Assembly: GCA_902729315.2 (NCBI GenBank)
Contig: LR746264.1
Span: 2,465,378-2,529,377, forward strand
Source of the DNA: Spirodela intermedia
Taxonomy: Eukaryota; Streptophyta; Magnoliopsida; Alismatales; Araceae
DNA: 64,000 nt
Direction of reading: 5' to 3'
The notes below the pieces were generated by a model, which worked only from the letters and a program-made list of their open reading frames with translations, had not been told where the DNA came from and ran no database searches. A program made the translations under genes and the position numbers. Position 1 is the stretch's first letter. Every line of letters begins with the position of its first letter. Positions 12,734 through 23,600 of the stretch are shown here, in pieces.

Positions 12734-13199
12734 ATAGATGATGGGAATGCCAAGGGGGGTGGACAAACTCCCCCTCTGCAGGTCGTTGACCATGGCCACC
12801 CACTCCTCGGCGGCGGCCCTCGGCCGGGGCACGCTCCCGCCTCCGCCCATCACGCTTCCTGCAACCACCATCCTCCGCCTCAAGAAGAAGGATACGAAGG
12901 AGAAGAAGAAAAAAAAGGGAGAGAGAGAGAGAGAGGGGAGTACCAATGGCGAATTGCTTGACGACGTCGGGGGAGGCGACGGACCTCTCGATCTGGGTCA
13001 TCTGGCCGATCTTCTCGGCAAGTGTCATCCGGCTTATGAGATCCCTCACGCGGGCCATAACCGGCTGCCGGGGGTCCTTGTACTTGGGCGGCGCGGCCGC
13101 CGCTCCTTCTCCGGCGGCCGCCACAGTGAGCCCCAGGAAGGCGACGAGCGCTAGCAGGGGTAACCCCGAGCCTCCCGCCGGCGCCGTCGTCACCGCCAT
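10550..13199 (-). CDS. Beta-D-glucan exohydrolase, glycoside hydrolase family 3
   Basis: Nine exons in phase: 13199-12944, 12858-12654, 12541-12451, 12349-12207, 12124-11881, 11799-11695, 11594-11412, 11314-11122 and 11037-10550; 635 residues, normal for the plant family. A signal peptide ([10 protein letters not shown], then a Leu/Ala core) implies secretion to the cell wall. Landmarks: [34 protein letters not shown], the nucleophile Asp in [14 protein letters not shown], the [12 protein letters not shown] segment holding the proposed acid/base Glu, and [24 protein letters not shown] near the C-terminus. Barley relatives release glucose from beta-glucans and oligosaccharides; exact substrate is unknown here. 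Intron 2 uses a GC-AG donor. Exon 8 has a GAGCAG double acceptor. An in-frame ATG at 13286 would add 29 residues; it was rejected because it precedes the signal peptide and is not kept in the duplicate. Introns 1, 4, 7 and 8 begin with CT-rich tracts. Confidence 0.93.
11079..11113. repeat. (GA)n microsatellite in GH3 intron 8
   Basis: About 35 bp of GA, reading CT in the sense strand a few bases after the intron 8 donor. One end of the exon 7-8 deletion in the duplicated pseudogene maps to this tract. Confidence 0.92.
11350..11394. repeat. (GA)n microsatellite in GH3 intron 7
   Basis: About 45 bp of GA, reading CT in the sense strand about 18 bp after the intron 7 donor. Confidence 0.92.
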
Positions 13200-13592
13200 C
13201 GCCGTCTCCTGTTCAAAGGAAAACTCCGCCAGGAGAGGAAATACCCTAGCAAATCTCCTCAACGGCTGATCGGCATTGCTGGCCAACTTCAGCGCTGCGA
13301 CTCGCCCTTTGAGCCGAGGTGAGAAAACAGGCGGCTTTTAAGAGAGAGAAAGAGGATAGAAGACGGCGAGCCCTTTCTCTTTCTCGTGACCCGGGACAAG
13401 TGTCGGTCGTCGGTCCAGCATTACACGAGTAAAAAAAAACTAGCCGTTAGCCGCCGCTGGCCACACTTGCGGCAAAACAGCGTCATGGGGAGAGAGAGGG
13501 AGATTTTGACAGAGTTCAAGCGCCAGCAAGCTCGGCAGGCCTGGTCTTGGCGACAGCCGGAGAGGCGGCCAGCGCCGCCGCGAGCTGCGGCT

Positions 13593-13835
13593 TCAACGGC
13601 GGAGGGCGGCCTCCAAGTGCCTCTCCACGTTGTCATAGCCGCAGAGCTTCTTGACCACCGGCATGGTGGCCGGGACGTCCAGCTGGAACACCGCCGGCGG
13701 CGGTTCCGGCCCCCCCAGCGCCGCCAGCTCCTTCCTCGCCTCTCTGATCGCCTCCCTCGTCGCGCAGTGCACTGACACCGACAGCAGCAGCGGCGGCTCT
13801 CCCGACGCTGCACCCCCACAACACACACCATCCAT

Positions 13836-13876
<41 letters not shown>

Positions 13877-16640
13877 ATAAGTGGGCAGCAGCGACCTTTG
13901 GAGGAGAGGACCCGGTGCTGGTGGTGGCCGGAGCTGATGAGCTCGACGTTGAACTGCTTGGGGATGGTGTCGACGGTGGGGATCTTGTAATCCCAGGTGC
14001 CCTCCGTGGTCACGAGCCCCTCCGAGTTCGAGACGTATTCTTCCGACATGAAGAACCCAAGTCCCTGGACGAAGGCGCCCTCGATCTGAGAGAACGAGAG
14101 AGAGAGAGAGACAGAGGAAGAGGGATTAGGGTTTCACTCTTCTTCTTCTTCTCCTTCATCTCCGTCGCTAGTGCCGCCGCTGATTAAGGCTTCTGAAGTC
14201 AAACCTGTCCGAGGTCGACGGCGGGGTTCAAACTCCGGCCGCCGTCGTAGGCGAGGTCCGAGCGCAGGATCTTCGTCGCGCCGGTGAGAAGATCGACCTC
14301 CACCTGATGATGACGTCAAACGTCTCAGAACAATCCCGAAAAAGAAAGATCGATCATCCATCTTCTTCCGCGTATCTCGGAGAACTGCCTACCTCGCTCA
14401 CGGCGGCGCCGTAATTTATATACCTGACGGCTTGGCCCTGGGGACAGAACAGAGTACTCGCCGACAAGTTCACCGACACCATCGCCGCCTACAAAACAGA
14501 TGGTGAGGTGGTGTCGTCGCCGTTGACTTTTCAGAGCTTGATCGATCGATTTGTTTGATTGACTGATTTACCTGTCCGATCAGAAGGTCCCAGGTGAGGG
14601 AGGACCCCAACTGCTCGAGGAGCCTATTCTTGAGCGGCATGAGGCGGGCCACCAGCTCGTTGCAGGCGATGCGCACGGCCTCACAGCTCGACTCGGAGGT
14701 AGTGCTGCCGGCGGTGAATCCCCCCTGAATCAAGCTCAGCGAGTCAGCCTGTACGACCCGCACACGATGGAGAAGGTCAACGCCACCCCCCTCGTCCAAA
14801 AGGTGGCCGAGGGCGTACGCCGCCATCTGCGCCACCTTGGTCCAGAGCCCCTGGCCCAGCTCCACGCCGCCGACCTCGACGACGACGGAACCATCGCCGA
14901 GGACTCCGACCTTCGCCGGTGTCGGCCGCAAGGACACCGGCTGCAAGATGGGCACGTGAGAGATCCCCCGCTTCCGCCACCGGTTCTCCCCATTAAACCG
15001 CCGGACCTCCTCCCGGCGACGGCGGAGCTCCGCCGTCGCCACCACCCGGGAGAAGACCGCCGGCAGGGTGAACTCCGGCGGGTCGCCGGCGCTGGGCCCG
15101 TGGAACCGCCGGAGGCTGTCGAAGGTGTGCATGTTGACCTCCCTGACTGCCTCTGGGTCGACGGCGAGCTCGTCGGCGACGTGCTCCACCACCGCCTCGG
15201 CGATGAAGGTCCCCTGGACCTCCCCGGGACCGCGCATGGCGGACCTCGTGGGGCGGTTCGTCTTGCAGATCTTGAAGTCCATGGAGAGCGCTCCCCAGTC
15301 GTACTTCTTCAGAGCTCCCGAGATGTTCAGCGGCATGATCGGGCTCACGTCCGTCGTCGTCCCCGCGTCGACAAGGATCTCCGTTCGCAGCGCCGTGATC
15401 TTCCCCGTCTCCTTGAACCCCACCGAATAGCTCACCTTCATCGGGTGGCGCCCGCCCGCCACCACCATGTCCGTTTTCCTGTCCAGGTACATGCGCACCG
15501 GCCGCCGGAGCTTGAACGCCGCCAGCGCGCACGCCGTCGCCACCTGCACTACCAGCGGCGGCGATAATGGCGAGCACCAGCGACAAAGTCCGAGCAGCGG
15601 GGGCAGAAATGGCGAGCAGCGGCGGCGGAGGGGGGCTTACGGGGATGGAGCGAACGGCCTTGCCACCGAATCCGCCGCCGACGCGGCGGGTGATGACGCG
15701 GACGTTGTGCTGCGGGAGACCGAGGCACTGTGCGATGATCTTCTGCGACTGCTCGGGACACTGCGAAGAGCTGTACACCACCATGCAGTCGTCCTCGTCG
15801 GGGACGGCCAGCGCCGTCTGCGTCTCCATGTAGAAGTAGTACTGAGACCCAAGAACGATCTGAAGAATAGAACAAAGTCAAAACCAAAAGTCAACCCTTA
15901 AACACTCTCTCTCTCTCCTTATTCTTTATCACCTGGGCGGAGAGGATCTTCCGGTCGGCCTCCTCCATCGCTTGGTCAAAGTCCCCGACGGAGGTGGGCT
16001 GGAGGAATGGCGGCACATCAAAGAGGCTGTTCCTCTCCACGGCCTCCTCCACCGACATGATAGGCGGTGTCCCGGCGATCTCGCCTTCGTAGACAACCTC
16101 CGCCTTCCGAGCGATGGCATTGGCCGCTCTCTGGGTCTCTGCAACCTGCAAGGTCAACTCACGAGGTCAACCCCCTCTCTCTCTCTCTCTTTCTTCCCTC
16201 ACTGGAATCAAGTCAAAACAAAGCAAAAGGAGTTACCACGAGGCCGAGGGGTTGACCAGCATAGTCAGCGCAAGAAGATCCGAAGAGCGGGTCATCGCCG
16301 AAAACGGCCCCGGTCCCGATGTTCCTCCCACCGCTCGGGATGTCCATCACGGAGATAAACGCGACGGGTTCCTCCGTTGCCGCTGCCATCTGGTTCTTAA
16401 GGTTGACCTCCTTCACCGGCACCAGCGGCCTCGTGCCGTACACGAAAGCCCCATGCAGACAACCTATCGGGGACGGTATGTCGTCCACATACACCGCCTC
16501 CCCTGAAAAGGTCAGACCCCAGGAGCAAGCACAAAGTCAACCGAGATTTCCTAATAAGTTCGTCCATCTAACCTGGGTTTTTCCATTTTTTTACTAACTT
16601 AAAGCAGATAAAGTAGAGATGGAGTTTCTGGTCAACGGGA

Positions 16641-16699
<59 letters not shown>

Positions 16700-18767
16700 T
16701 ACCGGAGGCTTGGATCTCCGCGCCGACTTTCTTCACTGCCTGGCCGACGGGATGATACTCTGTCCTGCTCCCTTCCATCGCCTGCCTCGAGGGTAGAAGC
16801 TTCTCCCGTTGACTGCCCGATCGATCGACGGCGGAGACCTCGCCGTTTGAGAACGAAATGTGCTCATTCTGGAATCCGGTGCTTAAAAGCAGGGTCTCCT
16901 TCTCTCCAGCAACTGCTCTCACTGATCCTCCTCCGCCGTGTTCTTCCTCGAGCTGCAGGAGGAACTTGAAGAGGAAACCGGCGGCGGCGCTGACTCTGTA
17001 AGATGCGTGATCAGTGCCTTCCTCCGGCGAAATATCTTCTCTTAGTAATCTGATCACTTCCAGCATGACGCCGGAGTTGACCGGCTTGCCGGTGAGGAAT
17101 TCCTCGACCTTCTTGGCTCGGGTGGCGTGCCGCCCGCCGTAGGCTCCGAAAGCCAGCCGCAAGCTCTCCACGACGGGCCCTCCAGAGGCCTCTCCGGCGG
17201 CGACACGGGCCAGGAAGGCAGCGTTGACGTAGGCGACGGCGTTCCCAAGTTCCCGGGGCGCCGCCCTGAAGGTCTCGAACACTAACTTTGACTTTCTCTC
17301 TCCTCCGGCGGACTCCGCCCAGCTGGGAAGCCTCACACTCAGCAGCAACTTCCCGGCGTCGATGGGGGGCATCTCGAAGAACTCCTCTAGAGAGAGAAGC
17401 GACCTCTGACAACCGACCTGTATGGAGACAGACGCGCCAGCGCCGAGGAAGATGGTGGCGACGTCCGACGGGAACTTCCCCCTCTGCGCCATGACGAGGT
17501 TGCCGCCGATGCTCGCCGTGTTGCGGACGAACTCGGCGGCCACCTTCCTCAGATGGGTGGCGAGCTTGCAGAAGACGGCGCCTCCCTCTCTCTCCAGAGC
17601 TACGGCGGCGCGGGAGATGCTCACCGCCGCCCCGATCTCCACAAACCCGGCGGGGTCGCCTCCTCTGATCTCGTTCAGCTCCGGGATCAGCCTGAGGTCA
17701 ACGTACCTGTCGTAGCGGTCCACCTCCTTGTACACGCCGGCGGCGGTGTTGCCGGCGACCAGCTTCAGGCGGTTCCCAGGCCCTTCCGATCTCAGAATGC
17801 TGTGCAACTCGCCCAGACTTTTGGGAGCATACCAGGAGCCGACGAAGCTCGAGGCTATGGCGGACTGTGGAATCTCAGGGGCTGAATCCAACAAGGACGC
17901 CTTGATCTCGGCTTTCAGGAAGTCCGGGAAGGTGCCAATGCCGCCGCCGAGGGAGTAGGAGGGGAGCATGTCGACGGCGGCGGCGCCGGCCTTGGTGGTC
18001 TCCCCCCGCCGCCAGAAGGAGTTGAGCCCCAGGTCCTCGAGGTCAACGTCGCCGGCGAAGCTCTTGCAGACGTCGACGATGGGGCGGTAGCCGGTGCAGC
18101 GACAGAGGTTGCCGGCGACGGCCTTCTCGGCTTCGGCGACGGTGAGCTTGGAGAAGCCAGGCGGCGGATCCGGCCGGCGGGGGGCCTTGTCGGCGTTGAC
18201 CAGGGCGGAGAAGATGGACATGCAGACACCGGGTGTGCAGAACCCGCACTGCGAGGCATGAAATCCGGCGATCCTCCGGTGAATCGGGTGGAACCCGCCG
18301 CTGCCCTTCGAGCTTCCGAGGCCCTCGGTGGTGGTGACGGAGCAGAGGTGGACGCTGCACAGGAGGGTGAGGCAGGAGCTCACTGAGAGATCCTCAATTT
18401 CCCCTGAAACGGGGTCGTATTTCGAGAGGAGGACGACGCAGGCCCCGCATCCCCCTAGAAAAGGGTAAAAAACCGGCAGATTGAAGAATGACAATGGAGG
18501 AAGGAAAACCAGAAAACCCTAGCGACCTAAAAGTTCTACCGATTTTCCCGGACGGATGGGCGAACCAGAAAACCCTAGCTGGAGGAAGAAGGGGAGACAT
18601 CTACCGTCTCCGCAGCCGAGCTTGGCCCCCTTGTAGCTCGTCCGGGTCCGCAAGAACTCGAGCAAGGTGGTGGTCGGGTCGACGCTCGCGAGCTCGAACC
18701 TCTCGCCATTAATCGCGAAAACCAGGCTCTGGGCCTTCATCTCCCGCTGCCGCCGATGCTCCTCCAT
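13593..18767 (-). CDS. AO: Aldehyde oxidase (molybdenum hydroxylase), copy 1
   Basis: Ten exons in phase: 18767-18605, 18454-16703, 16502-16237, 16145-15933, 15859-15641, 15543-14572, 14488-14393, 14303-14205, 14085-13896 and 13807-13593; about 1394 residues, near the family size. N-terminal 2Fe-2S domain [20 protein letters not shown], second cluster [15 protein letters not shown] and [14 protein letters not shown]; central FAD domain ([20 protein letters not shown]); C-terminal molybdopterin domain with [29 protein letters not shown] and the catalytic Glu in [15 protein letters not shown]. Plant members oxidise aldehydes, for instance abscisic aldehyde to abscisic acid or indole-3-acetaldehyde to auxin, in the cytosol; which one cannot be told here. 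Absence of the NAD-type xanthine dehydrogenase context supports oxidase, but this is inference. Only 393 bp separates its stop from the GH3 start, so its 3'UTR and the GH3 promoter share that gap. Introns 2 and 9 hold CT tracts after their donors. Confidence 0.93.
13838..13871. repeat. (GA)n microsatellite in aldehyde oxidase 1 intron 9
   Basis: About 34 bp of GA. The equivalent tract in copy 2 (28891-28923) appears to be the same length, unusual for a fast-evolving repeat in an old duplicate. Confidence 0.92.
16646..16698. repeat. (GA)n microsatellite in aldehyde oxidase 1 intron 2
   Basis: About 52 bp, reading CT in the sense strand right after the donor at 16702. The copy 2 equivalent (31711-31745) is 16 bp shorter. 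Confidence 0.92.
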
Positions 18768-19193
18768 GCCGCCTATAACCGCGGCGGCCACGAAGAGGGC
18801 AGTCGGCCTTATCACCATCCCCTGCGTCAATTCGCCGGCGGCGGATCATTTCTCCGGTGGAGCCCACAGATGAAGAGCCCACCGACGGTGACGGCGACGT
18901 GGAGTTCGCCGCCGCCAACAAATTCTAAGTGAACTTCGCTTTTCTTCAAGGCTTGGGGTAAAATTTTATTGAAAAATAATAATGACGTGGAGGGGGGGGG
19001 AAGTCTGGAAAAGTGTTTTCGGCAAATGAAATCATTCAAGCGGGAAAAAAGTCAAAAAAAAGTATGAAAAAGGTCAAAGCTTTTACCAGGTGTTGGTCTA
19101 ATCTTCTTCACTACGATCCACCTAGTACGCCTCGTCTTCCTCAAGTGGCGGACAGATCGTAAGATGCTGAGCGCTATTTCTGTGGGTTTGACG

Positions 19194-19225
<32 letters not shown>

Positions 19226-19496
19226 CCTGTGCGAAAGTGAGGTTTGACCGGTGCGGAAGGTAGAGAGGCAGTAGGGAAGCCTGGTCCGAGATCTCTCAAG
19301 TGGGCAGGGGGGAAATCAAAGTCGTCGAGGGTACCGCGACTGGACGGAGGGATCACGGACCAACCGAACCTCTGCTCCCCTTTCACCGACACGTGTACGA
19401 CACTGGAGGGTTTCCACAGGAAGTCAACCTTCACGACCAACCAGAAAATAGCTGACCAGAACTCAGCGTCGGCAAGTCAACGTTCCACGGGAACCT
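18768..19496. other. Upstream region of aldehyde oxidase 1 and duplication junction
   Basis: It holds the copy 1 promoter and 5'UTR. Patches align with 33789-34255, for example the segment with 'ccaggtgttggtctaatc' near 19085 and 34020 and the 'ctggacggagggatc' segment near 19351 and 34139. A GA tract sits at 19194-19220. Around 19465-19497 the sequence changes from aldehyde oxidase upstream DNA to an internal point of GH3 exon 9, the tandem-duplication join. Confidence 0.7.
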
Positions 19497-19684
19497 CTGC
19501 CCCCCATTGTCTCCGCGTAGGGAGTCTCCCCCACCGCCACCACCGCGAAGGAGAATCCCCCGCCGCCACTGCCCTCTTCTCAGGAGACTCCGCGAAGACC
19601 ACCTCCGTCGACGGGTTCACGGCGGCCCTGATTCCGGCGAGGATCCTTGTCCCTGCACGGCGGCAGAAGGTCACCAGCCGCGGC

Positions 19685-19725
<41 letters not shown>

Positions 19726-20699
19726 AGGGGTGGAACCGCATGGTCCTCACCATGTCAAGGCCGGCGTTGACCGAGATCTCGACGGAGAAGGTGTAGTTGG
19801 CGCCGGGTGGGGAAGTGATCCTGTCGATTCCCTGCCAGTCGGAGATGACGAAGCCCTGGAGACACAGTAACAATTGCAGAAGAGCAGGATGAAGAAGGTC
19901 GATAAGCTCGCCGGCGATGGCGGCGGGGGGGCGTACCCTGAAGTGGAGCTTATTCTTGAGGAACCCCGTGATGAGGTCGCCGTTGGCGTGCATCTTCCTC
20001 CCGTTCCAGCTCGAGTAGGAGACCATGATGGTGGACACGCCCTTGATGACCGCCTGGTAGTACCCCGGCATGTGAACGCCCAGCAGCTCGTGGAGGTCAG
20101 TCATGGCGTTGCCCTCGTTCACGCCGTTCTGGGTCCCCCCGTCCCCCAGGAAGTGCTTCGCGCAGGCCGTCACCTTCTCCCTGGAGAGCCGCCACCATCA
20201 ACTTACAGCAGAGAGAGAAAGAGGAGAGAGAAAGAGGAGAGAGAAAGAGAGAGGTTTCTTACTTGCCAGCGAGGAAGGGGACGCCCTTGGAGGATGGAGG
20301 GGATCGCCCTGGAGGCCGGGGATGATCTCGGTCATCATCTGGAAGATCTCGGGGTCTTCGCTATAGCTCTCGTAGCAGCGGCCCCATCTCGGATCTCTGC
20401 AGACCTGTGCGATGGATCGAGCAGGAAGGAAGGAGATCTCCTGGTTGAGCTTAAGGGTCAACATTTCACAGTCTGATCATGGTGGAAGGGGTTTCAGAAT
20501 GTCACCGCTATGCATGGAGCGAAGGTGTACTGGATGCCTGTGGCTCTGACCTCCAGCGCGGTGGCGGCACCGATCTTCTTCACCAGCTCCGGGTCCCTGC
20601 TCAAAAGGAGGAAGAGAGAATTCAGGAAGAAGAAGAAGGAGAAGAAGATGGCACCGCCGTGGGGCTTGCCTGGTGACTGGGGAAGATGGTAGTGTTGAA

Positions 20700-20731
<32 letters not shown>

Positions 20732-20976
20732 TATAGATGATGGGAATGCGAGGCGGGTGGACAAGTTCCCGCTCTGCAAGTCGTTGACTATAGCCACCCA
20801 CTCCTCGGTGGCAGCCTCGGCCGGGGTACGCTCCCGCCTCCGCCCACCACGCTTCATGCAACCACCATCCTCCTCCTCAGGAAGAAGGATACGAAGAAGA
20901 AGAAGAAGAAGAAGAAGAAGAAGAAGAATCGCTTGTCGACATCGGGGAAGGCAACGGATCTCTCGATCTGGGCCAT
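19497..20976 (-). pseudogene. GH3 exo-glucanase pseudogene, 3' section (exons 2-6 and part of 9)
   Basis: Recognisable remains on the minus strand: 5' part of exon 9 (19652-19497), exon 6 (19855-19751), exon 5 (20180-19937), exon 4 (20404-20263), exon 3 (20596-20506), exon 2 (near 20675-20850) and the end of exon 1 up to the retroelement. Exons 7 and 8 are gone and exon 9 ends at the duplication join. Exon 4 lost one C in a run (GATCCCCTCC against GATCCCCCTCC in the intact gene), shifting the frame. The intron 1 acceptor AG became AT, and exon 2 has an internal deletion of about 20-25 bp. A segment of ~0.85 kb (exons 6 to 3 with introns) is almost identical to the intact gene, while the ends are nearer 88 % by eye. 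Confidence 0.93.
19688..19722. repeat. (GA)n microsatellite at a deletion junction
   Basis: A GA tract of ~35 bp. Its right flank (exon 9/intron 8 side) aligns to intron 8 of the intact gene and its left flank to intron 6, so it marks the point where exons 7 and 8 were removed. Confidence 0.88.
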
Positions 20977-21486
20977 TGATGGGTTTCTCGTCAGAACCGG
21001 CCCACCTACTAAAAACAGAAGCGGAGGAAGGAGAGCTCCTCAGGACACCGGTTTAATCTCCGGTTCAACTATCATAACGGTCGAGTGAAGGGACACCATT
21101 TTCGGATTCACTTACTATTAAATCCAAATTGAAACTTATTTTAGAAGGATCTCATACTAGGAAGTCGTTAGTTAAATAGATCCCCATTTAAACAACAATA
21201 TAAATGAATAACTGTCTAAATGTCCTAACTATTCATAATTCTACTAACGTTGAGACAAGTGTGGAATCAATTAGCACCTTCTAGAAGGTTTGATGCTGTC
21301 TATAAATAGTTGTGAAGGAAATCTCAAGGTAGAACATATGAGTGATTGAATTTATTTTATTTTATTTTCTCTTCTTTCTTTGGAAAGTCTCTTGAGTTTC
21401 ATTCGAGAGCTTGATTTGCTTGTACTCTTATGAGATATCAATAGAACTGTTCTTCTCTTCTTTATGAGGGTTTCGGGGTCTTATCG
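20977..21486 (+). repeat. 5' LTR
   Basis: Starts TGATGGG and ends CTTATCG, its terminal CA changed to CG relative to the 3' LTR. It contains a possible promoter ('tataaatag' near 21300) and a conserved segment 'gcttgtactcttatgagat' near the end. Confidence 0.9.
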
Positions 21487-21489
21487 ATT

Positions 21490-21502
21490 TGGTATTAAAG
21501 CC
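21490..21502 (+). other. Primer-binding site, initiator-Met tRNA type
   Basis: TGGTATTAAAGCC sits a few bases after the 5' LTR. It differs at two positions from TGGTATCAGAGCC, the usual plant LTR-element site complementary to initiator Met-tRNA. Confidence 0.75.
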
Positions 21503-21999
21503 AACAATGCCTCTAAATTTTGGTGACTACAAATTGGAGTGTCTAGTGTGGAGTTGGAAGAACTTTTGGTGAATTCGCGACATATGACTACAACTTTGTT
21601 AGCATCTAAGCGAGAGAACAATGAGGCTATCTTGGCATTACAATAGTAGATGAATGCTTCAATCCAAGCTATGGAGAGAATGCCCAAACCAGGTGTGGAA
21701 TCATAGCTACACAAGTTAGTGAAAAAGAGCTTTTCAGACGATGGAACTCTTCCTCTAGTAGAGGCTGATTCAATGGTCATGATGTGTCGATCTAATCATC
21801 AAAGCCATCCTAACACAACATCAAAAAATTGACATGAAGCAAGGTACGTAGGAACAAAAATTGAAATGCCTTTTTTTTTTTAGAATGATTCATAAGGTTG
21901 GATTTACTGATTTTTTTTCAATAAATTCTTATTTTGAGGAACAAAATTATGGATGTCAAGGGTTCATTTTGAAGGTCAAGCACCAAAATGATTTAAGTA

Positions 22000-23600
22000 G
22001 ACCAATTCTTGGGAACTGATAAATACTTATTTATCACTAAGAATGAATTAATTGTCTATTTTATTTTTACATTAATGAATCATAATAAGCATGAATTATT
22101 ATATCTCATCATATTAGAAGAAAAGTCAAAATATATTTATAAATGACTCTAGACTTAGTTATATCTACGTCATGTATATATGGATTTAATTACTAACATT
22201 TTAAACCTTTTTTCAAGATTTATTACCTTAATAATTATCTCAATTTGTCAAGAACATGGTTTAAAATTTTAAAATTTTATTCTTAGTAGATTGATTTACA
22301 CAGATTTGCCAAAGTGAGAATAATTAGTATGAAATGTTAAAGCTCAAAGACCCTAAATATGAGAAAGGGCAGATTGGGGCATAAAAAAATTAAACACATC
22401 ACCCAAAATATTAAACTTAATCAAGGCACACAAATGATGGAAAAAGAAGGCCCAAAAAAAGAGTGGGTATATAAACCTTGGAGAGGGCAAATGAATGAAG
22501 CTTTTTCGTACTCAAACGTGAGGTGGCGGTTGGGTGATAGACAATTGAGGCCTCAAGGTTGCAAGCACAATTTCTCTACTTTTTTCTCTTATTTCTTAAC
22601 TCCTTAGACTCTCTCTTATTTTGTAGATAACGAGTATCATTTAATAGATAACATTTCATTGAGCTTCTAATGGGTTATTCTTTTTTATCTTTAATGTCTC
22701 ATGTCTTAACGATGACATCAAGGCAAAAGAAATGGGATATGTATCAATTCGTGCATTTTCTTTTAGGTTTATGATTTTTTCTGAATACCTTACTTTCTTA
22801 CGAATTTAATGAATGCTTTATTTCTTCAAAAAATCATGTTTTGGTGACAGCACCATCAAGCATATCATTGAAAATCATTTTCTAGGTAGGAAAATAATAT
22901 TTGTATCCTATCATGTCTTTTAGATTTATGATTTTTTCTGAATACCTTACTTCCTAACGAATTCAATTAATATTTTTTCTTTTCCAAAGATTTTGTTTTG
23001 GTGATTTGGTGATAAAAACATCATGCATAGCACTAGAAATTATTTTATAGGTTTCTTGGTTTGACTTTTTGTTGGATTGAATCTAATTTCATTAGTGTCA
23101 CATAGACTTAGGTCAACATCTTTTGAGAAAATGTAGCATAGTTTGTTTCTTATCTTATATAATTTTTTTCGTAATTTTAGAATTTTTTAACAATAAGTTT
23201 TTAGATTTTAAAAAAATAATTTCCTATAATTTATATATTTTTAACCTTTCTTTGCAACAAATTCGATTTCATAAGTGCCACATGGAATTAGGTTAATATA
23301 TTTTGGAAAAAATATAGCACATTTAGTTTCTTATCTTTTATAACTTTTTCACGATTTTAGAATAAGTTTAAGTTTCTAGATTTTACAATAATTGTTTTCT
23401 CTTTTTTTTTTTGCCCTCGATTTTGATTTTTGATTTCGAGTAATATTGTTTTTTAGAGAGTGACACATTGAATTACGAGATAGGTTTTAGGGATATTAAA
23501 TTAGAGTTAATCATCTATATGTTTTGAGTTTTTATTAACTTTTAGAGTTATAGACCTTTGGCAATTATAATTTACAAAAAAAAACTACTATTTGATACTT
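22000..23600. other. AT-rich block inside the retroelement, possible nested insertion
   Basis: This stretch separates the region just after the primer-binding site from the gag-like remains at ~23850 and has no recognisable gag or pol. It includes two imperfect tandem pairs: 22757-22895 with 22914-23040, and 23075-23235 with 23262-23385. A 'gggtatataaacc' near 22465 looks promoter-like. Nesting is an inference; no ends or target duplications were found. Confidence 0.4.

Larger units (their letters stand above)
10885..19465. repeat. Tandem segmental duplication, unit A (GH3 + aldehyde oxidase)
   Basis: Unit A runs from inside the last GH3 exon through the aldehyde oxidase and ~0.7 kb of its upstream DNA. 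The same order and orientation recurs at about 19497-34255, interrupted by a retroelement. The right edge is where upstream homology fades (near 19465 and 34255); the left edge is where GH3 homology starts in unit B (19497). Edges are by eye, within some tens of bp. Confidence 0.85.

Noticed and set aside
12944-13286. Longer GH3 start at ATG 13286
   Set aside because: It would bury the signal peptide 30 residues inside the protein, and the extension is not preserved in the duplicate near 28300.
14767-15567. 266-codon plus-strand frame, repeated at 29823-30623
   Set aside because: Antisense to the long aldehyde oxidase exon 6. Open antisense frames are expected in very GC-rich coding DNA, and the product matches nothing known.
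14993-15829. 278-codon minus-strand frame overlapping aldehyde oxidase exons 5 and 6
   Set aside because: Starts in real exon 5 but then reads intron 5 and a wrong frame of exon 6; Gly/Arg/Pro-rich shadow.
20880-20930. CRISPR-like or satellite array at the AAG repeats
   Set aside because: It is a simple (GAA)n microsatellite in a pseudogene intron, with no spacers.
21486-21510. tRNA gene near the TGGTATTAAAGCC motif
   Set aside because: It is only the short primer-binding complement after an LTR; no cloverleaf can be formed around it.
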